The notes below the pieces were generated by a model. It saw only the letters and a list, made by a program, of their open reading frames with translations, did not search any database and was not told the origin of the DNA. This document shows positions 11,560 to 22,700 of a DNA stretch of 64,000 bases, piece after piece; the first letter of the stretch is position 1; each line of letters starts with the position of its first letter. Both the position numbers and the translations under genes were made by a program. The DNA is from Linanthus parryae. Lineage: Eukaryota; Streptophyta; Magnoliopsida; Ericales; Polemoniaceae. The stretch spans positions 31,423,001-31,487,000 of the forward strand of contig JALGPY010000001.1 in the NCBI GenBank assembly GCA_023055425.1. The letters are read 5' to 3'.

Positions 11560-14500
11560 CGAGCATTTTTTAACTTAAGTTTTCCCGCCCGAGATTATAA
11601 AATAAGGTGACGATCACAATATTTTAGTGACATACAAATTTGTCAATTTAAAAAACACATTTATTTATTGGTTTATAATAAATAATTAGTTCCTCACCAA
11701 ATTGTTAGAGGGAGAGAACCAAATTAATCGAGGGAAACCAAATTGAACTCTAAATATTACTTTCCCAGCAAGGAGGGAAACAAATTATTTTGGAAGAGCA
11801 TGATTTACTCCCTCATGTTGTTGGCTAAATCTCGACCGTCAATCTTGAGATAGATCTACGACATATAATTGGGGAAAGAAATGAATCAGTAAGATCACAG
11901 GGCATAGAAAAACTCTTTACCATCGATCTCATTCTCACCCATATCACTCTTAGCCGCCCCACTCAGAGTCATTCTATCATCTTCATTTTTTTCTCTCTCA
12001 AGAGGCACGCCGCTCAACTTCAGATGTTCCGGCGTGGACAGTAGGAATGAAAGAGTACCAGCGGCTCCTCAATCTCGCGATCGCCGGTCTGGTATGTCAA
12101 TCTCACTCTTTCAATCATCGCTGCGAGTTTTCATTCTCTCTACATTGGGGTGTGAGATTGAGGCGGGATTTGAACCACCCGATTTGAGGGATCGATTTGA
12201 AAACCGATTCAAACTAGGTTCGAGTTTGAGTGTTTCGATGAAACGGCAAGCGCACTCAATACCGATCAGTTGGGATTCATAATTTTAGGGTCAATTTTAT
12301 TTTTTGGGGTTTATAGTGATCATTCTGATCTATCCAATTAACCATCTTTTTTATTGACTAGAAATTTTAGGGTCAATTTATGTTGCAAAGAAACCAATTG
12401 TGTAGATTTTAGGTTGGGATTTTTTCTTTCCCCTCCATGCTATTGTTAATCCATGAAAATTCAGATTTAGTTGCCATTGTTCACGTTTATGTGGTTTTCT
12501 TGTATTACCTCTTCTATGTGTTAATACATTCATCTCTGGCTGTAACCATCTCGTGGAAATTACAATATTTTTGAATTGTTTATTTCTTGTGTTTAGATGC
12601 ATTCAAGAGGCTTTCTCTGTTCCTAAAAAAAAAGTCTTTCTCTTTTTGTATTGACATGGTTTGCTTACTGATTGTCAATTGTGTCTAACTATGTTTGTCC
12701 ATATGAAGATATCAAGTGCATCCATAGCAAGGACCCTGTTGCGCAATGGCTCCATAGTGCCACTGGTGTGAAGTCACAGTTACATGAGTTCTAGCCTCAG
12801 GCACTCACTCGGTATTAACTACTCCTTAATTTCTACTGATAAGTTTATATATGCATACACTATATTTTCTTGATAAGGGTGCTTTAACCACAAACCTTTA
12901 TGCGATCACATATGCAAAATTTTCAGTGTCACTACTCCAACAACTAGCTAGAGAAGACTTTCCAGTTTGGCAAAAACTAATTCTTGATTTGGTGGGATGA
13001 AGCTCTTAAACGTAGGATTAATTATCTACCGATAATTCAAGGTGCAATATCAGTCTTGAGGTATCACAAGCAACGAGAGCATATGAAGTTCACCTTTGAG
13101 GTACTATTATATATTATACTTTCTTCAATAAGCTGCTCATTTGGTTCTTGAGATTACTATCACTTGCAAGTTATTTTCCGAGCCATTGCAACAATGTGAC
13201 CAACTATATTATTCGAAGTCATTCACCTACATTGCAACATGGATTCTAACTTTTGAACATAAATGGGTGCATAGGAGTAAATGGAGGTTTAAGTAAGTGG
13301 ATGGAGTTGGTTGTGAAGTCAGAACCTAGCTTGCAGAAAAATAAATGGTAAAACATTGTCCATTTTGTGTAGATGATATACAAATGACTTATAAGAAAGG
13401 CTCGAGAGTTCTTTCGCTGACTATGCACCAGGTTGTGTATCTATAACATATTATTGCTCTATGAAATGCTTGATGTTTCAGATCTTTTGATGCTACTATA
13501 AATCCCTTAGATCTTTTTCATAACGTGGTGTGAACGACTCAGACCTGTGAAGTCGTTATTCTTTTCTTAACCTGAATAGACTTCTAAAGGATTTATACAG
13601 TTTGATGTGCTTTAAAACATAAAATTTTGACATTAGATGCTATATATCTATAATTATGTTTGATGCCTTTTGTAGCTGAATATGCCTACATATTTTTGGT
13701 GACATGGTTGGAAAAGTTTATGTAATAGAAGCACAAAAATTTACCTTGCTGGAGAAAGTTATGCAGGTGGTTATTATGTGCAGTGAAGGTGGATATGGGC
13801 TTCTTGTCCTGGCACGTAAAGTTTCAGTCACTCTAGAGTTTATTTGAATTCTTAGCATGAAAGGAAGTTTCAGCCACCTCCATCACCCATTTTGACTTTA
13901 AGTTAAATGGTTTATGTTTATAACTTCAATATTATGTTGCATCTGTAAATGAAGGAGTAAATGAAGGAGTTAGAGGTCTCCGAGCTTTGGGTGTTTGAGA
14001 CCTCTCATATAGGTTGGCCTTCCATTTCCAATTCTTGTCAGGTGTTGTGTTCCAACATAATTTTTTCAATTTTATTCGACATACTATCTTCCATATCTTA
14101 ATCTTGTTCTATATCTATGTACTTGAAGATCACCAACGATAGAAGCGACAGTGACATCAAAAACAGAAAGAACGATACTGATTATGAGGGTAGTCCCCAA
14201 TTTATGGTCAGTTCCTCTATCCTCTTTGTTTTCACTTAGAAGTCACTTCTGTATAATAGGAGCTACTAATTATGTACAATTGCAATCTAGCCTAATAAAC
14301 AAGTTATAACATGGTATTTGTTCTTACGCAGTCGGAATTTGCTATTTGGAAAGCACTTCATGTCGTCCAGAAATCGTTCTTCTCAACCGTACCAAATCTT
14401 CCTCGATACTTTGTCTAAATGCTTAAAAAAGTTTTTGAATTTAAATTCTGTCATCAATCATAGTGTCTTTAGGAATCAAGTAGGCAGTGACTTTATTTAT

Positions 14501-14990
14501 GAATATTTGCAGGGGTTCGTGAATCGAGTACGTTAGCTTTTTGAACCAGGTGTTCGTGAATGGAGTGCTATATATAGTTCATGCCACGGAGATTTGGATT
14601 CACTATGTCTACTACGTCTGTTATTTATGTTAACTAGACTAGAATCTGAAATGACTTGTGTAGTTTTTGAACTAAGCTCGAATCTGCTGTGACTTTGAAT
14701 TTTTTGAACTAGGTTGTGATGCTAAGTTTTATGTAGTTTTGTCAATATATGACATGTTGCTGAATGCAAGTAGAGTATGTAGCCAACTTATTTCTTATGT
14801 AAACTGTCAATTTATGGCATCTTCTTTATGTTTGACAACATGTTTGGATGGTCATCAAAAGATTTTTTTTTTATTAAGTTGTGATAAAGGTGACAAGCAC
14901 GAACGTCACAAGAAAGATGGAGTACCGACTAACTTTTCTTCTAGTGACTATTCTGGATGTCATCTATCTAACTATACATGAATATATGTT
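11560..14990 (+). other. CACTA interior with gene-like but unrecognised sequence
   Basis: The interior shows short coding-like pieces separated by AT-rich DNA. One runs at about 11990-12090, ending at a possible donor (GGTCTGGTATGTC). Others are near 12705-12795, 12990-13100 and 14310-14540. They have no long open frame and I do not recognise the product. This pattern fits either a decayed transposase gene or captured host exons. The two cannot be told apart here. Confidence 0.4.
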
Positions 14991-15204
14991 TGTCGCCAGT
15001 TTTAAAGGCGACAAAAGGACATAGTCAGTAGAACGAAACTATCGACAGAAATTTATGTCGATGCTTACTCTTTCTGCCGACAAACAGAACGCTTGTCGGA
15101 TATCACTCTAACGACGGAGTTATTGTGACTATGGATCGACAAACCAATTTCTGTCGGTAGAATATCTGCCGACAAATTTAGGCTATCTACCGACAAATTT
15201 TGCT

Positions 15205-15232
15205 GTCAACGGAGGTAGTATTTGTTGTAGTG
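15205..15232 (-). repeat. CACTA right terminal inverted repeat
   Basis: On the - strand it reads CACTACAACAAATACTACC and so on. The 3-bp duplication ACG follows immediately. Confidence 0.9.
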
Positions 15233-15510
15233 ACGAACCACATGGGACTTGTAGGGACTTAGTGGTTTGGAGGCTACAGTAAGGTTTGTCGCGTGCGAAC
15301 GACAACCAAGCTCACGCACGACCATTGGTAACTGACTGAGAGGTTTAAGGCTTACGTGTCCCATAAGTGCGGTCGATCTTATAACGGTCTCCGGCATATA
15401 CTGACGGGTGCCTAACGTTCCCTATATATATGGCTGAACATGCCGTTACGGGGCTATCATTAAGCTGCCATTTCTGGCCGCATTAACCCCTCGTAAAGGT
15501 CACTTCCCCG

Positions 15511-15520
15511 CTATAAATAG
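15511..15520 (+). promoter_or_regulatory. TATA box in LTR of element A
   Basis: CTATAAATAG lies about 190 bp before the LTR end, in the expected position for the RNA start of the genomic transcript. Confidence 0.65.
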
Positions 15521-15704
15521 GAATGTTAGCTCACCATTGTGACTCTCGGATCTTTTGCTAGCCAATACACTGTCTCTCTTTCAAGAACAGTTGCCATTGC
15601 TTACTATCTCCCTGCTCACACCCTACATTTCCCTGTGTTCATATTCTCATCCCCTACTTGAGGTGTACACTTGGATCTCTCCCAAGGATTTCGTTTTACA
15701 CAAT

Positions 15705-15722
15705 TTGGTGAACCCGACGTGA
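15705..15722 (+). other. Primer-binding site of element A
   Basis: TGGTGAACCCGACGTGAA starts two bases after the LTR end. It is complementary to a tRNA 3' end of the form TTCACGTCGGGTTCACCA. From memory this is the 3' end of plant tRNA-Trp. The same sequence flanks the LTR of element B at 32438-32455, so the assignment of both LTR ends is secure. Confidence 0.8.
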
Positions 15723-15764
15723 AAACATCCACTTTCAAATCTTCAACTAATCAACTTAGCAGTC

Positions 15765-17760
15765 ATGTAACTTGAGGCCAACCTTCTTGATGGTGATCAG
15801 CCTCCTTTGGGGGGAAGAAACCCATAGATGAGATCCCCAACACCAACACCAACACCAATGCAAACTCCCAGACAGCTACTGGGAGTAAACCCTCCTTGGA
15901 GATGCTACATGCCACAATCCAAAGCCAAGCCAAGGCTATGTAGGCTCAGTCCGCACAGATCGCCCAGATCATGGCGATCCTAGGAGGACTTGCTCAAAAC
16001 GCTGCTCAGGTGGCTTTAGCCCCACCACTAGCAGCTCAGCCGCCTCCACCAGGGATAACCAAAACGTCCATAGTGCACACGCCTGTCCCACCAAACCCAC
16101 AATCTTCTCTCCCTAATGGCCCTGCACCCTAGACACCAAGGCTCCAATCAGGTTCTTCCCTGATATCTGCTGGGAATCCCTCTTCATACCCGCGTTGCCT
16201 TCATACGCGTATGGGTCGCAGGGGAGCTATGAACCTCCACCACCCTATGATCCCAACATGCCCTATATTCCGGGTCTTGCTGCGATACCGTCGTCAACCC
16301 CGGTGGGAAGCACGGCTGCTAACGTCGTGGCCCTGGAACTACGCTTAGACAGCATCATTGCAAAATGCGAATATTGTCATCCCAAAAGTTGACAATGCAC
16401 TTTCCATCCCGCGGGACATATATCTGATGCCCAATCCTGCTGGATGCAAGGTGCCCAAATGGGAAAAGTTCGACGAGGTCAGCGGGAACGCGCACGAGCA
16501 TGTGATGATATTCGTTGATATGATGGGCCCGCATGGGGTCGATACCAGGCTACTAATGCACGAATACCCTAAATCTCTGGGGACTGTCGCGTATAAGTGG
16601 TACCGGACCCTCGAGGCAGGTTCTGTCAAGACATGGGAGGATATGGTGAAGAAATTTTACACCAAATTCTTCCAAGTTGAAGAGAAGGGCACTACCATCC
16701 ATCTCTTCCGCATGCACCTGAAACATGATGAAGAGGGAGTCTCCTTCATCAAGAAGTTCAGAACCAGGTCCTTGAAGTGCATCAATGAAGTCTCAAAAGG
16801 CCGCCTGGTGGAGATATTCCTTCGGGGCATGCGCGACGAGTACAAAGGTATGTTAATCAATTCCAACATGCCTACCTTTTCAAAGTTGATTGACTGCACC
16901 ACGAACATTGAGCCACTGGTGTAGAAGACGAAGAAGAGATATACCAATGATCGCGCGCCAGCAAGCTCTGGCTTCAAGATTGGGAGGTTCAGCTACTAGC
17001 ATGGACAAGAAGTTGAAGTAAATGCGGTAACATCTCCCCACAAACAACAGCGACCCGCGCCCAGGGTGGCTCCACCCTTTCCATGTTCGATCGAGGACGC
17101 GATAACTATTTGTAAGAGGTGGCGGAAGGATGGAATCTTACCAGCATTGGAGCATAAGCCCTCTGGAGAGCAATCCCAGGTGGTTCGAATGCCATGGGAA
17201 GGTCATGCACCCAACAAGGGAATGCAAGAAGCTCAGATGGCAGGTGGACAAAATGATCAAGGAGGGACAGTTGATCGTCGATGAACCAGCTAAGGATGTG
17301 CGCAGCAATCCCTTGCCATCCCATGCGCAAGAGGAGCCCAAAAGAAAGGAGATAGCCATGATCTCGATCATGGACCTTTAAGATATCGCAGATGCAGGAA
17401 TCCCGATGGCCGCTGAAATCTGCGAGGACGAAGATTATGGCGTAGACACAGAAGAATTGCACGCTGAACGCATGAAAGATTCCAACAAGTTCGATAAGTT
17501 CTTTGATGACGTGAGTTTCTCGAGCACCTGCAGGAATACGATGGTAAAGGACATTTTAATGGTGGCAGAGGACTATGGAGAGGAACTTAACGTCTCAAAT
17601 GGCAAAGTCATCAGAGTCGCGCGATCAAGTGGCCTGGTCATGGCTTTAGATGAGTCGAACAAGAGGACAGACGCAAACCATCAGAGGCCGTTGTATGTGC
17701 CGCCGTTATCAATGGTATTGAGTTCAAAAGAGCTTTTGTTGACGGAGGAGCTGCAGTGAA
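15765..17760 (+). pseudogene. gag of Tat element A (broken)
   Basis: The likely start ATG at 15765 is followed at once by TAA. The N-terminal Pro/Gln-rich part has further stops, and the frame shifts near 16355. From 16358 to 16924 a clear gag core is open (PRDIYLMPNPAGCKVPKWEKF, KWYRTLEAGSVKTWEDMV, LRGMRDEYKGMLI), closely matching the gag of element B. After a stop at 16922 the zinc-binding segment continues in two further open stretches (17130-17381 and 17406-17759), with WFECHGKVMHPTRECKKL. That is a short Cys-His-His-Cys arrangement rather than the usual CCHC knuckle. Gag would form the cytoplasmic particle, but this copy cannot encode it. Confidence 0.85.
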
Positions 17761-18692
17761 TGTTATTCCACATAGTTCCGTTGAGCTGGCTGGAATCCCA
17801 GAGAGCAAAATTGTCAAGAAGCCATCACCATTAATGGGTTTTGGAAGAGACTCCAGAATGACTATCGGATGGATTCGACTGGGAATCCAGATTGGCCAAA
17901 TCAAGTGGTCTACTAAGTTCCATGTCATCGACGCCAATACCACTTATCATATGATCATTGGTCGAGCGTGGATCCACCGCTTTGATGTTGTGCCTTCCAC
18001 GGCTCAAGTCATGAAGTCTATTTGGAGAGACAGAGTGGTTGCAATACCCGCCTCATTGAATCCTTTTAACTTGGAGGAGGCGCACTTCTCTGAGGCAGTG
18101 TGGTTCACGGAAATGGAAGATGAAGTAAATCCAGCTCCGTTTCAGCCGACTCCCTTGCCTAGATGGGAGGATATCAAGGATCAGTCACCATCTGGGGTGA
18201 TAGTGATGCGAGAAGTGCCGAAGGAAAGGCAGCCTGTGCGGGAGTAAGCACCCAAGATAACCTACAACAAGAAGAATGTTTACACCCTGAAGAGGGTCGT
18301 CGACCATAATCAGGAAGGCAAGCAGGTAGGAAGCTTCTATTAAAATGGGAAAAGGTGCTATCACATCTGAAGGTGCACGGTGTCATCTTCGACCCATCCC
18401 ATCGAAGGTTTCCGTGGGCAAATTTTTGAGCTCATGGAGGCTCCAAGCGAGGATAAGGGGAAGACACGACTGGAAGAATTTAAGGAAGCTTCTGAATGCA
18501 TGGAGGATCACCAAAAACCCTAGAAACAAGAATTGAAGGAGCTATTCCTGAGCCCAATTGAGGAGAAGATGAGGCCAGTATTCTTGAGTGCTGATCTTAA
18601 TAACGAGGAGGAGCGAGAATAGCTCGAATCGCTGAAGGAGTACAGAGATGTTTTCGCGTAGGACTATGACGAGATGCCTGGACTAGACCAGG
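17650..18692 (+). pseudogene. Protease and start of RT of element A, cut by insertion of B
   Basis: The protease core aligns with that of element B. The Asp loop (ALL/FVDGGAAV in B) is around 17735-17765 and out of frame here. It is followed by LMGFGRDSRMTIGWIRLG, YHMIIGRAWIHRFD and EAVWFTEMEDE in an open stretch to 18247. A linker with stops leads to YDEMPGLDQ, the entry to the RT domain, where the sequence stops at 18692. The next codons resume at 33036 after element B. The protease would cleave the polyprotein. Confidence 0.8.
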
Positions 18693-19118
18693 TGTGTACG
18701 AGAGAATCCTGCAGAGAGAATTAAATATACACCAAGAGCAGAGGATAGAAAGAACAAAGGAAGAGTAGGGTTGTGTGTAGGGAGAGAGTAAGACAATAAC
18801 ACTGTATGAGAGAGAGACAGAATTTTGGCAGAGCTTCCGCGTATCTTAGGTGATTCGTCCTTGTATGGAAGGGTTAACGATCCTATATATAACGGAGAAT
18901 GTGACCGTTGTAGTGGGTTAATGGGCCCTTTAATGGCGTCTTAATTAGTTTAACCACAACGGCACGTTCGTCCGCGTATATAGGGACCGTTATGCACGTC
19001 TTCCGCGTATACCAGAACCGTTATGAGGTTGACCGGGTTTATGGAGCTCGTGCCATAAATCCCTCAAAGTATTTACTAAGGTCGCGTGCGGGCTTGGTTG
19101 TCGCTCGCGCGCGACAGC
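18693..19118 (-). repeat. 3' LTR of element B (short form)
   Basis: It begins TGTGTACGAGAGAATCC on the + strand and matches the other LTR (32458 on) to about 19118, where it ends CGCGCGACA. The other LTR continues ~190 bp further, to TCTACA. On the - strand the sequence just before this LTR is GCACGGGGGC, a possible polypurine tract. The shortening is therefore either a deletion of the start of U3 or use of a different end. It contains a TATATATAAC box like the other copy. Confidence 0.75.
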
Positions 19119-19765
19119 CCCCGTGCGTGCCATTATCACCTAAAATCGCTAGAGTCGTGACGTCTGTTCTTTTAGGGTTTTAGGCGTGACGTCAGCTTGT
19201 CCTGTGATTGCGCGATTCGACGGTGACGGTTGCGATTCGACTACTGAAAGGACGCGACTCCTCATTGTTTTTGGATAAATACTCTGTGCTCTCCATTGTT
19301 TCAAAGCATCACTTCTCTCTCTAAAGTGAATGATACCCGAAAGCCTTCAAGAGCAGATTCAAGTGATCAATCATCAGTTCTTCCTTGTCAATCGTCTCCT
19401 TCAACTTGCTTCATCAAAACAAGCTTTACCAAAACAAGGTTGGCTTGCTCAATTCCATTTAATGTACTCAAATATTCTTTGAACTGTCTTGTATCTGTAA
19501 ACCCATGGCTATTTGAAATATATCATTCATTGAGAACTGCAAAAGAGGCTCTTTTCTTAAACCCTGAACTGATCCAATCACCAGATTGCGACGATTTTGA
19601 ATGCAGACCTTCTAAAATTATGAGCAATATACGCAAATTCTGAACTTCTAAACCCAGAATTGACCCCAGACTATTCATCTTCTTTGACAAAACATAATTG
19701 CTTCCTGAAATTCAAACTGAAAGTGTGTATATTTCTCTCCCCTTTTTTCTTGCTCTTCTGCAGGA
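19119..19765 (+). promoter_or_regulatory. Promoter, 5' leader and leader intron of antisense gene aORF1 (B)
   Basis: A TATA-like GATAAATAC lies at 19273-19281. A CT-rich leader follows, then a likely donor at 19439 (AACAAG|GTTGG) and a pyrimidine-rich acceptor ending at 19763 (CTTCTGCAG). The first ATG is three bases further on. This is a standard plant promoter plus leader-intron layout, placed inside the retrotransposon and pointing against gag-pol. Function is inferred from pattern only. Confidence 0.55.
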
Positions 19766-22700
19766 ATGGACAAGACAAAAGGATCCAAACCCATTAAAGA
19801 GACCGAAGAAATACATGATCTTCCCCAAACCTTGTGGCGAAAAGCCCCCTATTTGGGTGGAAAAGATTTCTATCATGCAAGGGTTAAGGTGAAGAATCTA
19901 CCGGCTCCTGTCTCCTCCGGAGAATTGCCCCGCATGACAATGTAGCCATGCTAGAGTTAATCGAATCCAAGGATGTGATTAGTTTAGTTGTTGAAAATGC
20001 GGTTTTCCCCCATACTGCAATTTCTACCCAGGCGTTTGTCCAAAAAATTGGACTTTATGGATGAGTGGATTGACCATTTATTGACCCACCATGCCATCGC
20101 GTTGAACAATGCCGGTATTTACTTCGCAGTTCGTGCTATGAAGGGTGCTGCCGTGAAGTTGGATCCGTCCATGCTTCTAAACCTTCTTTCTCGCTATTCA
20201 CATGCGACTCATACCTTCCACTTTGCTGAGTTTGAGGCTGGTCCCACTTTGGCGGATGTGCACATGTTGTATGACCTTTCTCCCATTGGTGAAGCGGATC
20301 CTCTGAGCCCTTTGAGGACTGATCCAGAACTTGCTCTATACAAGCAGATGGAGGAATGCTTGTCCGAAGTAAAGAAAATCTCCACTCGTTGGACATCTGC
20401 GAAAGTTCTTCCTGACTGGCAGCTTGTTGATACATCTGTGAAGAACACCTGGGGCAAATGGGTGAAATACTTCTTTCGCGACTATGCGAATAGTAGTATC
20501 ACCAAGAAACTTCTGGACAAGAACCCAAATGCGAAAAATTATGTAAATGGGAAAGGATACCACCTAACCTTGTGCGGCTTCCTCTGTGCCTGGCTGTCAC
20601 GGTACCTGATCAATGGTCACCCTCATGATGGTGTTTTCCATCATGTCCTTCCACTTGCTGTCAAGTTGGCCCTCGGCCAAAGAGTCGCACTTGGGCCTCT
20701 GGTCTTGGGCACTTTATACCACAGGTTGGACCAGTTGGTAGTGGCGATCAAGGACTCCCGCGGTCGTCTTGATGTGTTGACCTATGTCAACATCGCATTC
20801 CTGACCATGTGGGTTTTTGAGCGATGGCCCTCCTATGCTCCTGTTCCCTCTAGGCCCAACAAGTGGGGCCTCCTAGGTGTGGAGGATGAACTTTCTAGTG
20901 GGAGAGCTGCTCGATGGTTTAGAACCAATCTTCCCAAGTGCACCTAGAGCCTGATATGCGATGACCGGAGCAAGTTTACGGCTAGGCCCTATGCCACGCG
21001 TATTGAGAATGTGCGATGGTTCCCGAAGATGTGTCCCACCAAATCTCTTGCTTTTTCAGAAGAGCTCCTTTTCGAAGGTCATGAGCGCTTTCATGAGCGC
21101 TATCGCGAATTCTTCTGCTGGTGTTTAAGGGGTTCTGTCCCTGCTCTTGCTGAGTATGTTCCTGAACTTACTTCCAGGTATGAAAGGATCACACTCGATG
21201 TTGATCCAACTCGCGTTTCTCCCCAGTTTGGCTTTGATGCAGTGGCGGCTTCCGTTTGGCCTAGATCAATTGTAAGAGGCTGCTACAAGCGACTGTTGTC
21301 TGGCGAGTGCCAAACGATCTTCCGGAGCAACTTGCCCTTCGTTCAACCCTCAGGTGGCCGTGTAGGTCGCCTCTCCAAACATTGGGTTGCTTACTGGACT
21401 ACTCAGCAGGCCAGGTTCGAGACGCAGTCGACTCCTCAGCCCAGCAGAGCTCCTATAATCAAGAGGAATTCCTTCCCATTCCGTCCTAACTGCAGCTTGG
21501 ATGACTCCCAGTGTGGCTGCTACTCCTTGCTGGATCTCGACAATCACTTGTACCCATCCACCATTCTTGAGGAGAAGATGACCGCGGTAAGGGATGGTGC
21601 TTCGCATGTTATCAAATACAGCGAAGATTTTTCCAAGGTAAACAATTTCCTTTGTGCATGTTAAATCTCTTTCCTTTGATGTATTGAAAATTATTCTCCA
21701 TTTTCTGTTTTAGTGCTATCTGAGGAGGTTTGCATCTGGGGAGCGCTCCAAGTCGCTGATCAACACCATTGTTGCTGCGAGAAGGCAGGGCGAGAAAATT
21801 CTGCTAACAATGGGAATGGCTCCCCCAGTAGAGGCCCGGATTCGCGAGGTAATGGATGCATTTGCTGACTCGCTGATAGACAATACCCCGACTGTGTCTC
21901 CTCCCAGGAACGCTCTGTCTCCTCCAGCAGATGTTGCCCCAAGGGCGAAGAGACAAAAGCAGAAGGGCATTACAATCTCTTCTCCTCCTAGGAGTGCCCC
22001 GACTTCATCTCCTGCGAAGTCTCTTGCTTCTAAGGACAAAGGTAAAGGCCGCATGCCAAGAAAAGCGCGGAAAGAACTCTCAGTTGAGTCCTTCATTCCT
22101 TTTGGTCAGGAAGAGGAGGAAGAGGAAGTCGAGGAAAGAGAAGTAAGGGGAAGAGATGATGAATAAGAAAGAGGTGAAAGCGAAAGAGAAGAAGAAAGAG
22201 GTGAGATACAAGAGGAAGATTTGGAAGGTATCTCAAACAAACTTATCTTCTCAGTACTTTAGCTCTTGCAATATTTATTGAACAGTTTCGCAGATGATGA
22301 CACAGAAACCATAAGCGGCCCCCTGGCCAAGAAACAGAAGAAAACCAAGGGTTCTCACTCTGGCACTCCCAGCGAAGCCATAGACGAGGATATCCTGGCT
22401 GAGTCTGAAAGGACGGCTGCGGAAGCAGCAGAGAGAAGAAGGAAGCGAGAAGAAGATGAGATCGAGCTCATAAAGAGGATAAGTTTGGAAGAACAACATG
22501 TTGATGACTTGGTGCAGCAAGCCGATGATTTAGATGCGGCTGCTCTGGAGCAGGCTCTAGCTGACTTTGAGGAGATCGCATGTGGCAAACAAGGTGAGAT
22601 TTTTAACCTTGCTGTAACTTACCAAGAAGTGATTATTGGTGCGTTAAAGCATTGCTTATCAAAAGCCGCTATTCGCCGATGGCTAGTAAGAAAGTGTGGT

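Larger units (their letters stand above)
11403..15232. mobile_element. CACTA (En/Spm-type) DNA transposon, non-autonomous
   Basis: The left end reads CACTACAACAATTATGACC and the right end, on the - strand, CACTACAACAAATACTACC. About 22 of the first 28 bases agree. The flanking trinucleotide ACG (11400-11402 and 15233-15235) is the 3-bp target duplication expected for CACTA. Subterminal zones carry many short GTCGACAA / TGCCGACAAA repeats (about 11430-11530 and 14990-15205), like known transposase-binding repeats. Length is 3830 bp, and no transposase was recognised. Confidence 0.92.
11265..15702 (+). repeat. 5' LTR of Tat element A, interrupted by a CACTA element
   Basis: The LTR begins TGTAGATGGTG at 11265 and ends TTTTACACA at 15702. 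Its own sequence is 11265-11402 plus 15236-15702, about 605 bp. Both halves match, in reverse complement, the 5' LTR of element B (32458-33030). For example, CCTCCAAACCACTAAGTCCC and a CACGTGGC...TCTGTCT block occur in both. The CACTA element accounts exactly for the intervening DNA. Confidence 0.85.
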
